NCBI GenBank assembly: GCA_003008705.1 | Contig: PDUO01000002.1 | Coordinates: forward strand, 80,898-144,897 | Direction of reading: 5' to 3' | Source of the DNA: Pezicula radicicola | Taxonomy: Eukaryota; Ascomycota; Leotiomycetes; Helotiales; Dermateaceae | DNA: 64,000 nt | Part shown: positions 23,509 through 35,862 of the stretch, one piece after another | How the letters are laid out: every line of letters begins with the position of its first letter | Position numbering within the stretch: the stretch's first letter is position 1 | Made by a program: the position numbers and the translations under genes | Notes under the pieces: model-generated | Database searches by the model: none | Told to the model about the DNA's origin: nothing | What the model saw: only the letters and a program-made list of their open reading frames with translations

Positions 23509-25946
23509 ATGTCTTCTTCAACGTCAATCGAGCCCCCAATCCCTCAAGTAGGCGGCTATGTAGTCGTCGTGGTCATTGGTCTTATCTTTGCGTTTGGTAA
23601 GCCTCTCTTCCTAACCCAGGCAATTTTTTCCTCGGCAGCTCATCCTTTTCAGCAATGGTTTTTGTCACGAAAGTGCTTAAGAAAACAGTGGGAGAAGACA
23701 ACTCAACTACTGAGATGTATGTATATGAATCTTTTAACACAATTGGAGCCCAAACTCATTATCACTTAGGTTCTTAACTGCCAATCGAAGTGTCAGGACA
23801 GGCTTAACTGCTTCAGCGGTGATTTCGGTAGCTCTCCCTCCGATTATTTACTCCTCACTAGAGTTACTAACTATTGAATAGTCATGGCTTTGGAGCACGG
23901 CGATGTTAGGCTCGTCTCTAGTTGGTTACGCCTACGGTGTATCCGGACCGTTTTGGTTCGCCGCAGGATGCAGTCCAATGATCGTCTTCTTTTCATTGCT
24001 AGGAATCTCTTGCAAGTTAAAGATTCCTGAAGCTCATACGTTATTAGAGATTGTCAGAATTAGATATGGTGAGTTGGACACTTCAAGGAGATCTTATATA
24101 TGCTAACAACAGGACAGGAACGGTTGCGCATTTGGTTTACATGTTTCTCTGTCTCGTCAACAATCTGTTCGCTGTCGCTAATATGCTGCTGGGAGCATCG
24201 GCTGCCATTTCGGCTTTGACAGGGATGCATATTATTGCTGCTACCTTTCTCTTGCCCGTCGGCGTGGTCGTGTATACATTTGTGGGAGGGATTAAAGCTA
24301 CGTGAGTATTATCATATAATATTGGTTGTTTCTGTGCACTGACAAATGCATTAGCTTTCTAACTGACTACATCCACACTTTCACAATACTCATCATCTGT
24401 TGCTACTTTTCGGTCAAGACCTTCAGCATACCAGAGATAGGCTCAATCAGCAACCTATACGATATGTTCTCTGCAGCTTCGGCTCGTACTTCAATACCAG
24501 GAAATTATCATGGCGCATACCTTACAATGACTTCCCCATCCGGAATCTTCTTCGCCATAATTCATATAACTACGAACTTTGGTCTCGTTATTATGGACAC
24601 TGGGTTCTTCGTCAAAGCTTTTGCAGCATCCCCCAAAGCTGTTGTGCCGGGTTACATCATTGGTGGTATCACTTATTTTGCAATCCCATGGGCATTGGGA
24701 ACCCTCATGTCGAGTGTCGCATGGGCTCTGCAAGATCAACCTATCTGGCCTACTTATCCTCGAGCAATGTCATCCGCAGAAGTCAGCGCTGGCTTAGTTC
24801 TTCCATATGCTGCTATTGCAGTCGCTGGAAAAGGAGGAGCTGTCGCTATCTTATTGGTCACTTTCATGGCTGTCACCTCGACTTTATCAGCTCAAATTAT
24901 TGCTGTATCATCGATCATCAGCTTTGATATGTACAGGTGCTACTTCAATAAACAAGCATCTGATAGGGATATCATTCGCTGGAGTCACTTTGGCGTTGTT
25001 CTCTTTGCTATCATTGCCGCAGCTTTTAGTGCGATGCTACATTATGTTGGTGTAGATTTAGGATGGACGCTATATATGCTAGGTATGTATCAGCCAGTTG
25101 ACTCCCAATTTACTCTTAAGAATTTTACTGATGGAACGACTAGGTGTTCTTACCTGTCCCGGTATCTTCCCGACCGTATTTACCATCCTCTGGAGAAAAC
25201 AAAGCAAGGCCGCAGCGATCATTGCTCCACTCCTTGGTATGGCAACAGGACTTTCTGTCTGGCTCGGAAGCGCAAATGCCTTATACGGAACAGTCAGCAT
25301 CGCAACAACAGGACAACTTCTTCCCTGTATGTACGGATGCGTAGCATCAGCCTTTTCACCACTTCCATACACCCTCATCATCACATTAATCAAACCACAA
25401 AACTTCGATTGGGATGATTTCAGAAAGGAAAAATTATCTTTTGGGGAATCTTCTCCATCTGTCAATGATGAAGCTGTTATTCCTGGTTCTGAACCACTTG
25501 ATCGAAGCGATCCTCGCTGGAAACCGTATATGCTGCGTTGGACAAAGATTGCTGCTATTGCTAGTGCTGCGACTTTCTTAGGTCATTGGGTCTTATGGCC
25601 TCTGCCTATGTATGCGGCTAAGTTTACTTTTAGTAAAGATGTAAGTAAAAATTGCGGTTTCTGGGTTGGCCTTGGAACGAGTTCTAATCGTTTTCTTTAA
25701 CAGTTTTACTCGGCATGGCTTGTAGTATCCATCATATGGCTTTGGGGAACTCTTTTTGTCGCTGGATTTTATCCACTGATAGATGGAAGAGAACAAATAA
25801 TTACAATTTTCCGGAATATCAGAAAGGGAGGCAGTGATACGCCGTCGACTGAGGAAGCAGATGGTAGCCAGAAGCCTAGAGTCGAATCTTCGGGGGGTTC
25901 AGCTGCTGTTTCTGTTACTATACCATTGCCAGAAAAGCAGAGCTAG
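23509..25946 (+). CDS. DUR3-type sodium/solute symporter (urea or polyamine permease)
   Basis: Plasma-membrane active transporter of the SSS family; fungal DUR3 proteins take up urea and some polyamines with protons. Eight exons (23509-23596, 23653-23716, 23770-23827, 23882-24068, 24118-24301, 24355-25082, 25144-25640, 25704-25946) encode 682 residues, the family's normal size, with every phase matching. About 14-15 hydrophobic segments can be seen. Family marks: the N-terminal first helix GGYVVVVVIGLIFAFA, FLTANRSVRTGLTASAVISS, WLWSTAMLGSSLVGYAYGVS, RIRYGTVAHLVYMFLC, and VVVYTFVGGIKATFLTDYIH. After the DYIH motif come DTGFFVKAFAASPKAVVPGY and FMAVTSTLSAQIIAVSSIIS. The hydrophilic C-terminal tail after about residue 620 is acidic and Ser-rich, a likely site of turnover control. 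It lies divergent from the flavin monooxygenase. Confidence 0.95.
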
Positions 25947-26217
25947 ATAGATAGATATACAGTCAGTGGTGATAGCGAGATTCAGAATTGTATAACGTGG
26001 AGTTGGTCTACATGGTACTGGTGACGCCGAGTTCATCAGATAGTAAGTCTTACGTTTCTGTGCGTATTGGAACGACTGGTCAGAATTACATACAAGTCGC
26101 TCAAATGCTAGCAGCAAATGTTTTATAAGGTCTATTTGATATGAAACGCAATGGTATCCTAGAATGAGATGCAGAATGAAATAAACGACAAAAGCTTTTC
26201 ACGAAAGCTGCCTCCGA

Positions 26218-27888
26218 CTATTCCTTGGGCTTTTGGGCATAGACGACATATCTGCCAAAGTCAGCAGCGGATCTCAAGCCGAAGAAGTATATGGAGCGGG
26301 AGACTTACACAGGAACATAGGAATGAACCTTGGTATTTCTCATATCCTGCCTAACCATCGCAACTTGAACCTCGGTCTCCTCTTTCGACCAACCAAGAAC
26401 GCGCGTAAACAAGGCCATACTGATACCAGAAAGACCACCGCCATAGTTCTCATAGGTCCAGAGTCCTTGAAAATCTGTTAGAATTGTAATGTAAATTTTA
26501 ATTAGGAAATTAAAATTACCTATTTCTTTATGCTTTCGGTCTCTTGGCCAGCTATTTAAAGGCCATCGGAACATTTTTTGAACTGGGTCAGCGAACCCTG
26601 CCTCTTCAAGTTGGCTCTTATAACGTGATGCACTATCACCATCTCGACCGATCTTCTTTGTCGCTTCAAGTATCAGGTCGAAGTGTACTTTGGCGGGGTT
26701 ATCGTCTGGCATGGTTCCATCGTCACACTGAAGTGGTAGGCAGATGTCGCACAACTCTATGTATCCTCCAGGATTGAGGTTTCTGTTTGTTATCAGTGAC
26801 TGAGGATTGTTAACTTATCCTTAGTAGCTTACTGGTAGCATTGTTCGAAAAAGCGTGGCCAGTTGGCAAAAGAACCTGTGAAGATTAGATTACGATATCT
26901 TGATTTTAAATGGGCGTAAACTCATACCCGTCATCATTCGAACGTTGATAAAATCAAACTTGTGAGTAAATGTCCACGGTTCTTCTAGATCGTCGACCTG
27001 GAAGATACAATTCGGCGCTATGCTATTTCAATTCAGTTTTCTGGCAAATAAAGATAATGGGACAACACACAACATAGGCTGGATTGGAGACAGGTCAATT
27101 CCAATTCTACCAATCGTTAGTCTAAGACCTTCAACTATCTCTCAGATCTTCTTACACTTCTGTCTCTGGATGTTGATCCGCTGCAAATACTATCAGCTAG
27201 GAGTTGGGGAGTGTAGTTGTTTCAGGTAACTCACCAAAATCAATTGCCCAAATCCCTGTTCCACACCCAGCGTCAAGAGCGCGGTGGACATTTTTCCCTA
27301 ATGGAGCAAGGTACAGCTTCTTATCTAAGGTTAACTGGGTAAGGTGGTGTTGCATATCTATATCATGTTAAAACTCCGCGCCTTCAGTTTCAAAAGCGCT
27401 GCTGAGGCCTACCTAAACGGTCTTGTTCAGACTATGTGCGTGTTAAAAATAGGTCTCCTTTCTACGTAATTTAAGCTCTAAACTCACTTCATCGTTGGGC
27501 CATGAGTATTCTGTCGCTTGATTAGTCTTGCATTTTAGCTCGTATAGTGTCGGACAACCTACTTCCTTCCTTGTAAGAATGATAGGTTCTGCCGTTCTCT
27601 TCACGGCTTCTCATTATCGAGGACGAAAGTGACGTCGTTGAGCTAGCAATGCTTGCTCCCTGAAAGCTTGGTTAGGGAGCCTGAAGGGTTGAGAAATGCA
27701 GGACTGTTACGTACATCATCAAGTCCTGAGTCTTGATAGTCATCTTCCTAATTAACAGATCAGTCTCTACACGAACATACAAGTCTCGCAGATTGTTTTA
27801 CTTCAGCCTCCAAGGTTCCTGGAACCACTGGGGGCTCTTCCACTGGTGAATGCGGTGGTGAATGCGGTGGTGAATGTGGTGAAGACAT
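26218..27888 (-). CDS. LaeA-like S-adenosylmethionine-dependent methyltransferase
   Basis: Class I methyltransferase of the LaeA/LlmF type; LaeA itself is a nuclear regulator of secondary metabolism, but most paralogues have unknown targets. The gene has at least twelve short exons. The model begins at 27802-27888 (MSSPHSPPHSPPHSP, a repeat), then 27715-27747 (EDDYQDSGLDD), 27563-27659, 27488-27510, 27413-27431, 27235-27357, 27156-27180 and 27074-27106, then continues to the stop at 26218. Diagnostic text: REENGRTYHSYKEGK, WPNDESEQDRLDMQHHL, SAM motif I LDAGCGTGIWAIDF, VIGIDLSPIQP, PNCIFQVDDLEEPWTF, DFINVRMMTGSFANW, NLNPGGYIELCDI and GLSGISMALFTRVLGW. It ends YVVYAQKPKE. The exons between 27040 and 27075 are less certain. 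Ser/Pro-rich acidic N-terminus and domain order match the family. Confidence 0.9.
27843..27885 (-). repeat. 12-bp coding tandem repeat (His-Ser-Pro-Pro)
   Basis: Three to four units of a 12-bp sequence (CACATTCACCACCG-like on the coding strand) encode HSPPHSPPHSP at the N-terminus of the LaeA-like protein. In-frame units of this kind can expand or shrink without breaking the gene. Confidence 0.75.
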
Positions 27889-29257
27889 GGATGACGATCT
27901 GATATGTCAGTGGAAGTATGAGGAATGTGCTTTTCAATTCCCAAGAAACCAAACGCCAGGGCTGAAGCAAAGCAATGTAAAAAATCCTTTTGGGGAATAG
28001 AAGCGGGCCTCCCAACTTTCAAATACTGTCAGTATCGTGTCATGCCACGGCAGGATCCCGGACAAACGACATACTCGCGGGTCGGAGGACTAGCTGCCGG
28101 TAAACTGGGCTCTGTCGCTTAATTGCTATGGGGGCTTTTCGAGTCATTATTGGCCTAAACCTGCTATCCCCCATTGTACTTGCTCCATAACAGGAATGAA
28201 TATGCGGCAGCTTTGGCGGGCCGCGGCGGATGGAACTAAATAAGGATTTTCGTGCGTCTGGCGCGCAAGGAATGGGGCTCGCCGATCAGATTAGACAAAG
28301 AATCGCCGACTTTCAGGTCTTCCACGTGGCGTTAGAGGATTGTGTGCTTCTAGAAGCAATCTACAAGTAGGGAGTAGAGACCAGGTATCTGGCTATGCTA
28401 TGACAATTACTAGCTTATCGCTACAAAAACAGGTAATATATAGAAGACAGACAGTGTTTATAAGCCGTGCGGCTAGATAAAAAATTGACTTTCCATATTG
28501 TTTAGGGGGTGTAGAGTTTTAATTGACCGAGTCGTACAAAGATAAGTTGAACTACGGTAACCTGTGCTGCACCTGAATGCACATCATTCCGTCCCAAAGT
28601 CGAGTTGCGCGAGGAATGGTCGCGGTTTGTTGACACAATCAATTGGATTTTGAGTGAACTATTCCTACATACTCAACAACCAATAGATCATTAATTTCAC
28701 GTCATATCTTTGTAAAATTGCATTGTATACTCTTCTGCTCTCTTTCCTCAACACTACCAAGTACTCCGTACAGTACATATTTCACTGTATCTTGCACAGA
28801 TCATTAAGCGGTCAATGCATAAAACTCCGAAACTTCTCGAGAATCTCCCCCTCTTCCACGTTCATGTCCTCACCAAGGACCCTTTGACACATCACTGCCA
28901 GCTAGCCTTAACCATTGTTGTGGACGCCCTAGCGCTTACTCGCCTCTTTCGGTCGTCTCAAGTATCTAAAGGACTGATCGCTAAAACCGACACACTTCTC
29001 ATAGTTCCCCACTCTCCCGCTCTCCCGCTCTCCCGCTCTCCCGCTCTCCCGCTTCCGGGGCCACGAAGTGCTGAGTTCGATCCAGTCACTGAGGGAAGAG
29101 CCCACTACAACATTGCTACCCATTGCACTCAATTATATATCGTGTGGTGACAACAATTGGCTCTGTTGTATACTCTGTGGACTACGATTCGGGTCAAATC
29201 CCAAATCCAGTGAACATCGTCTTCATTGCGACAAGGGAGTTATGAAAATTTGCTACC
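27889..29257. other. Intergenic region with 8-bp microsatellite
   Basis: No gene was found in this 1.4-kb stretch between divergent genes. A run of five CTCCCGCT units lies at about 29011-29053. CT-rich sequence near 28840-28870 may be the 5' leader region of the downstream exonuclease gene. Confidence 0.45.
29011..29053. repeat. CTCCCGCT microsatellite, about five units
   Basis: Directly repeated octamer CTCCCGCT, perfect over roughly 40 bp, ending in CTTCCGGG. It lies about 200 bp before the start of the exonuclease gene and could vary in length between strains. Confidence 0.8.
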
Positions 29258-30187
29258 ATGTCAATAAAAGACATTCACACAAATATTATGTTCGACCTGG
29301 AGTGTGCTGGAAGGCCAGAGCATCACAACCCAGCAATCATCCAACTAAGCGCAATCCATTTCAACATAGACACCGGCGAAGAACTCGACATCTTCAATGT
29401 GATAATCAATCTGGATTCATGTTCGGAGAAGGGATTAATAGTCGACAACTTTGAATGGTTGCAGCAAAATATTCCACAAACTCTTCAGCAGAGCAAAGTC
29501 AGCAAGATCAAGCTCAGACAAGCACTCCTGATGTTTACAAGATGGTTAGAAACGAGATTTCGCATAGCTCGAATGGATCTTAGACCAGGCATTGCAGAAA
29601 TGTCAGACTTTATGATTTGGGCTTTTCCATCTCGAGCTGACGCCGTCTGGATACGTAGTGCTTACAAGGCCTGTGGATTGGAACTCCCTTGGAAACACTA
29701 TAACGATGTATGCGTCCGCACTATGATAAAGCAATGTACTTCTATCACCGGAGTCGACTATACAAGGGGTCCTCATTACGCACGGCAAGGACCGAAACAC
29801 GATGCAGTCCAGGACTGCAAATATCAGATTGTTTGTCTGGTTAAAGCCCGCAATGCTTTGAAGCCTCCGAAGCGAGTGAAGCGGAGTAGCGTCGGTACCA
29901 ACACAACATCGATGGATAGCCTTCTGCTAGATGCAAATATATCCGACCTAGTAAATGCCTTGGAAAGACCACAGAAAAGGCGAAGGCTTGTGGTTGAGGA
30001 AGAACAAGAGAAAGAGGAAGAGGAGAATAGACTTCCATCAACAGGCGTGAAGCACTCGACCCTAGCCACACCGAGTGCGAGTCAAGAGCTACCCGTTAAA
30101 CCAAAGCGAGAACCACTGGCGGAAACTCCAATCAATTTGAAGTCGAAGCCATTTCTGATTACGCCCCAAACCTCTTTCAGCAAATAG
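29258..30187 (+). CDS. 3'-5' exonuclease of the Rv2179c/DexA type
   Basis: Single-exon gene, 309 residues. The N-terminal two thirds look like the DEDDh-type exonuclease domain described for Mycobacterium Rv2179c and phage T4 DexA: IMFDLECAG with the first catalytic acids (Asp12, Glu14), NPAIIQLSAIHFNIDTGEEL, a central segment MIWAFPSRADAVWIRSAY bearing the third acid, and PKHDAVQDCKYQI supplying the catalytic His and last Asp. The family degrades single-stranded RNA or DNA from the 3' end. The C-terminal 100 residues are basic and low-complexity, with an apparent nuclear localisation signal (ERPQKRRR) and then a Glu-rich run. Such small exonuclease genes are scattered and often of phage-like ancestry in fungi. 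Role unknown. Confidence 0.82.
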   Translation: MSIKDIHTNIMFDLECAGRPEHHNPAIIQLSAIHFNIDTGEELDIFNVIINLDSCSEKGLIVDNFEWLQQNIPQTLQQSKVSKIKLRQALLMFTRWLETRFRIARMDLRPGIAEMSDFMIWAFPSRADAVWIRSAYKACGLELPWKHYNDVCVRTMIKQCTSITGVDYTRGPHYARQGPKHDAVQDCKYQIVCLVKARNALKPPKRVKRSSVGTNTTSMDSLLLDANISDLVNALERPQKRRRLVVEEEQEKEEEENRLPSTGVKHSTLATPSASQELPVKPKREPLAETPINLKSKPFLITPQTSFSK

Positions 30188-30710
30188 AGTAATGGCGCCG
30201 GTCGCTAGTCGCTTGATGTAAAACGCTCAACTCGATTTCTTCAAGCCAACTTAGTAGCTTCAGAATCATTGCAGAGGTTGCTTTATGCTCTACAGAGCTT
30301 CACCTGGGAGGCATCTTATTTTTATCCGCAGTGCGTTTTTAATCGGGCTTGTATTGTTTAACATTTGAGGGAGCGGGAGCTTGAGGCGACAATGGCGTTG
30401 TGTGACTTGTTTGTGTGTGGATTCGGAGGAGCTTCAAATCCTTCTCTTTACCTGATGATACCAGTATATTTTACATTCAATAGCTCATTGCGATATTGTG
30501 CCTGTATTTTTATATTACTTTGAAGCCATTGTCAACTTGTCGATACTTACCAAAATCCCCACATCCAAATGACGTATGACCTCCTATCACGTCTTGCCTA
30601 TTTAGTCCTCCTGCAGCGATAATCGCCTTATAAAAGAGCCGACCGTTTCCCCATAGACCACTTAACACCAACGAATTTGTCAACTTTACAGTAGCTCGTG
30701 TCTGCTCAAA
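30188..30710. promoter_or_regulatory. P450 promoter region with TATA box
   Basis: TATAAAAG lies at 30629-30636, 75 bp before the start codon of the P450 gene. The rest of this interval is the 3' flank of the exonuclease gene; I see no further feature. Confidence 0.6.
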
Positions 30711-32588
30711 ATGTTCGAGAATATGTTATTCTGGCTCGCTCTAGGAATTGCTGTATCAGTTATAGCAATCTTTGAAACATCTCGATATCTACGTAAATCC
30801 AAACGTCCATTGAACTTTCCACCTGGACCTCCGACAATTCCAATTTTAGGGAATTTACATCAGGTGCCATTATCGAAACCATTTCTCAAGTGAGGGTTCC
30901 TTTCGCTATGTTGTGAAATTGAGAGAGGGAGAGAAGCAATAGCTTATCAAGCAAAATTGATACAGGTTTCAAGAATGGTCAAAGACGTATGGCAGTATTA
31001 TCGGACTTAAGTTCGGGCCTCAGAATGTAGTTGTATTGAATGATTATCAAGATGTTAGAGAGTAAGTTTTCCAATACAAACCTTTTACAGCATTAATACG
31101 ATACGTAACCAAATTCTATCTTCAAAGACCAGAGCACCAGACCCACTAACTAGCCTTCACCCTTCACAGACTCTTCGACAAAAAAGGATCCATCTACTCC
31201 AGCCGAGCAAACAGCTACATCCCCCGCGAAATAGTCTGTCCAGACAACATCCACATCCTCTTCATACCACACGGAAACGATTTCCGACGACTCCGTACCG
31301 CAATGGCTATAATATTATCCCCCAACGCCGTCCAAAATCTGCTCCCAATCCAAAACGCAGAGTCCGCACAACTAATGTACCATCTCCTTCAAGAACCAGA
31401 AAATTTCAATGAACATATTCAGAGATGGGGTGTTGCTATTATACTCGCTAGTGTTTATGGACAACGTGGTATACGACTTGATTCAGGAATGGTAAAAGAA
31501 TTCTTCGAAGTACAGAAAGCATGGGCTGGTTTACTCGAGCCCGGAGCTACACCACCAGTTGACATATTTCCTATCCTAGCATATCTCCCCGAATCTCTAG
31601 CGACTTGGAAACGAACAGCGAAATTCATCAGAAACAAACATCTCAAGTTGTATTTCGAATTGTTGGATAAAGTGAAGCGGCGCATGAAGGAACGGACGGA
31701 TTTCGAATGTCTTTTAGCGAAGGTTTTGGGGGATGAAGGGGAAACGGGGTTTAGTGATGAACAGATTGCTTATTTGGGTGGGTTTTTGATGGAGGCTGGT
31801 TCGGATACTACGTCTAGTACTATGCTTTCTTTTTTGCTTGCTTTGGCTGTGCATCCGGAGATTCAGAAGAGGGTGCAGGAAGAGGTTGATGAGGTTTGTG
31901 GGGTTGAGAGACCACCTTCACATCATGATATGAGCAAGTTGTCATATCTGAAAGCTTGCTATATGGAGGTATGTCCTAAATATAACCTGCTCTGATGTAA
32001 AGCTCTGCTTAGATAACCTACTAACAAGTATCACAGGTCCTCCGCTGGCGACCTACTCTTCCATCCGGCGTACCACATGTCCTTGACAGCGACGATACCT
32101 ACAAAGGCTACCATATCCCCAAAGATACACTCATGATAGCCAATACATGGGCCATCCATCACAACGATGAAGAATTCGACTCGCCTTCCACGTTCAACCC
32201 CGATCGCTGGCTTAGAAATCCCTACGGTACAAATACAACCACCACCGAAACAACCTATGATGATCACCAACCTCTAAACGAAGATTCTGATCAGTCCACG
32301 CCCCAACGGAGGACAACATACGCTTTCGGTTCAGGGAGACGAATCTGTCCTGGTGATCGTATGGCAGAAAATGGGATTTTATTGGCTATGTCGAAATTAG
32401 TTTGGACTTTTGATATTGTACCTAAGGAGAAGTTAGATGCCAGTGTTGAGGAGGGATTTTCTGCTGGGCTAGCGATTGCTCCCAAGCCGTTTAATGTTGA
32501 TTTTGTGGTCAGGGATGAGGGGAGGAGAAGGGGATTGATGGATTATTTTGAGAAGTCGGAAGCGTTTTTGGGTCAGTTTGAGGAGTGA
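30711..32588 (+). CDS. Cytochrome P450 monooxygenase
   Basis: Microsomal haem monooxygenase receiving electrons from NADPH-P450 reductase. Four exons (30711-30889, 30966-31061, 31170-31968, 32037-32588) encode 541 residues in consistent phase. An N-terminal membrane anchor (residues about 5-23) precedes the proline hinge FPPGPPTIPILGNLHQVP. The I-helix motif is AGSDTTSS, the K-helix ExxR is split by intron 3 (ME|VLRWRPTLPSG), the PERF-like motif is FNPDRW and the haem-binding loop is FGSGRRICPG near residue 455, with its cysteine. An unusual Thr/Asp-rich insert (GTNTTTTETTYDD) sits between the last two motifs. Overall it resembles the OrdA/CYP64-like fungal group that works in secondary metabolism or detoxification. 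No biosynthetic core gene is near enough to form an obvious cluster. Confidence 0.94.
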
Positions 32589-32824
32589 TTGGAATGGAAG
32601 AGGTCGAAAAACGCTTGTGAGGTGATGGGTAATGTTAATAGGTGAATACAGGTGCAAACACAACACCAAAAGCACACTTGCCGGGAAGACATTGTACTAG
32701 TGCAAGATACAATGAAACCCGTGACATTCAACCTCCTTCCTCGATCTCTTTGTAGCAAGCTAAAGGAGAGATTCAGCTATGTTGAAACCTCCTGCAAATG
32801 CAAAACTAACTTCTCATAGTCGTC

Positions 32825-33207
32825 TTACGTGACTAGGGTGAATATCCCAGGTACACCGATATCCTCATCATACCAACCATCAAATCCCGGCACAAAATCT
32901 TCTGCTTCTTCGCTCTTATCACCATCTCTGCCCGTTCCGAACATAGCTCCTTCAGTCTGATCTCCCCGATCCTTAAACTTACGATGCAATTTCGAGTATT
33001 CAGATTCTCTCACTCTATACACAAAGTCACACGGCTCCCCAACTTTAAGTGTTCCGCCAGTTTTTGCAGTTGTCTAACCCTAACTGCCAAAACTAAAAGT
33101 ACCCTCACGTCTTCACTCTCCTGTTCACTTCTCTCAGTGTGACGAATGTGATCGATCATTCGGCAGTCAACCATCACCACAGCGCATTCTGAAATTATGC
33201 ATCCCAT
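32825..33207 (-). CDS. Small hypothetical protein, acidic C-terminus
   Basis: Not recognised. Two open segments, 33109-33207 and 32825-33073, join in phase across a 35-nt GTGAGG...TTAG gap to give about 115 residues; 35 nt is short for a fungal intron, so the 5' end is doubtful. The main exon reads naturally: TLKVGEPCDFVYRVRESEYS, a basic helix KLHRKFKDRG and the ending PGFDGWYDEDIGVPGIFTL. This pattern has the feel of a conserved protein rather than a chance frame. It lies tail to tail with the P450 gene and divergent from the ATP synthase gene. Confidence 0.45.
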
Positions 33208-33742
33208 TTACTTTCTTGATAATACGGTCAACCTCTTTCTGTGGTCGTATATCATGCTAGGATTTGAATTACTCAGTGCAGTAGGGCTCGATTCCGGCTT
33301 CCTGGTTGAACATTCTTAAGTTTTTTATAAGCCACACTTAGGTCAGCACACTAGAGTAGTTATAGTTAGTGGTACTCTTTGTCAGGTGCTGCTTCAAAAA
33401 GCTGCATCACCACATTGCATCCTGGTGGCATTGGCTGCTCCAAAACGAACACATAATTTATGTATATTTATACAAAAAAAAAATGGTTTTATGCACTTGT
33501 AGCACCCCATGGGGGAAAACCCGCCCCATGGGGCCCCACTCGCAGCCGATTCTGGTATCCAAACCTGATTCGTCATATTGAGAGGAAGCAGGTCTGGTTG
33601 GTCCGGTTGAACATTTGCCCTGCTTATTATCTGGCCCGCCATTTCTCACCTCAGGTTCTTTACCTTTCAACCTCGTCACAAAAACAACCTCAACAGCTAA
33701 AATTCCACTCTCCTTGATCATCAATTCCCATCAGTAATCATC

Positions 33743-34279
<537 letters not shown>

Positions 34280-35862
34280 ACAGCTTACTGCATGACGGAT
34301 TGGAGCGGGAGCAAGGCACGGATGGTAATGGAGAGGTGAAATGTCATCGGATAGGGGTGGTGGAGGAGGATGGGTTATGTAGAAAGAACCTCTTTCTAGA
34401 TGTACGATACATAGAATTTACGAAGAATAAGACTCAACTCTAGCATTATACTTGGTACCGGACTTCTCTAAGCATCACGATTGATTCTCTACGTACTTTG
34501 TTTTGCCTACTTTCTCTACGATTCGGGTTAAGTAACTTAAGTGAGTCAAGCGACTCGTTATCTTCAAGTGATTAATTCCTCATTTACTAACGTCGTTCAA
34601 GCATTGGAAGTCACTCAGAGATGAGATGTCCACCATTGATCCCCATAGTTCATATCAAGCAAGCTTACCTTGGTTTGCCAGGATATGTCCTCGTCTAGAC
34701 TAGACAGACCAGCACACTTTCCTTTCTCCTACACGACGCATGGAAGATATTCTATGCAAGCCGTCATCAACATATCAGATCTATAAGATATATTCGTTTG
34801 GTTATTTGAAGGCGATCGATCATATATACGATGTTCGCAATTTTGTATGCCCTGGATTTTCTAGTTCTGTTTCTAACTGTTCTAATAGCTGCTTGGTTGT
34901 CTGTGTAGGAAAGCTCGATAATACGACGTTACTTAATCCCTGCGCGCGAGGTCGTGAGACACAGCTGAAAAGAATCCTTTACTTTACGAGAAAAAGCTAA
35001 AAATCGGCCTCTTTAAGTCGGGGGTTAGGGGCTTTGTAGTAGCAGGTTCCTTTATGCAATAGCAACAGTGATGAATTGTAGTCGTAGCTGCAGCTGCTAT
35101 GATACATATAGAAATGGAATTGAGTTTGAATGAACTCGGGTAACGGAGTTACCCCTTTAAGCCTTTCTATTGCTTCCAGAAGGTGCTCCGTGACGGGATA
35201 GGGGCCTCGGAGGATCCCGTAGACGTTCAATCCTTTATATAAGTTATATTAAATTAAAAGTTTTAATACCATAAAGTGAAATGTTTTAGTTGAGAACATA
35301 TAGATTTAGCACAGCACAACCTGGAGCACACCAACCTTTCGCACTAAAACTGGAACTACAAGAGTTTATAACACAGAAATCTAAACTATTCTTGTATATA
35401 ATACTACAGGGTTTAACTACTACCTTACTAACTTAATATCTCCAAGCATTTTTCATCGTACTATAGGTAAGTTTAAGTGTTCTGTATATATATTACTATC
35501 GGAGGGAAAGAAGCGAAACCTAAATTTAAGTACTCAATTTTCTTGAAAATATACCTTATCCTAGAACATATATTACAACCTTCAACTAGTTAGCATCTAT
35601 GGGTACCTTTAATTGTTTCGGAATTGCACTATATCCCAGCTAATCACCTAAAATACAGGGAGCAAGTTGTCACGTGGTATATCCTACTTACAGTAGGGTT
35701 TCGGTGTGAATGTTACTGCAATTCCAGCCACTGGATATAAACCAACAGAAGAGTTTGATCAAAGTGCTTAACATTCGGCCTCTTATATTAATATAATATT
35801 TTGAATAACTCAAGTCAAGGGTGCTATGAAAAGAGGCTACATATCAAAAGACAGGTAAGATA
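34280..35862. other. Intergenic, AT-rich; possible decayed element
   Basis: No gene is supported here. A minus-strand open frame at 34997-35230 begins MNVYGILRGPYPVTEHLLEA and reads like protein, but it is short, has no domain I know and is followed by very AT-rich DNA (35230-35640). It may be a fragment of a transposon-borne gene. Confidence 0.35.
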
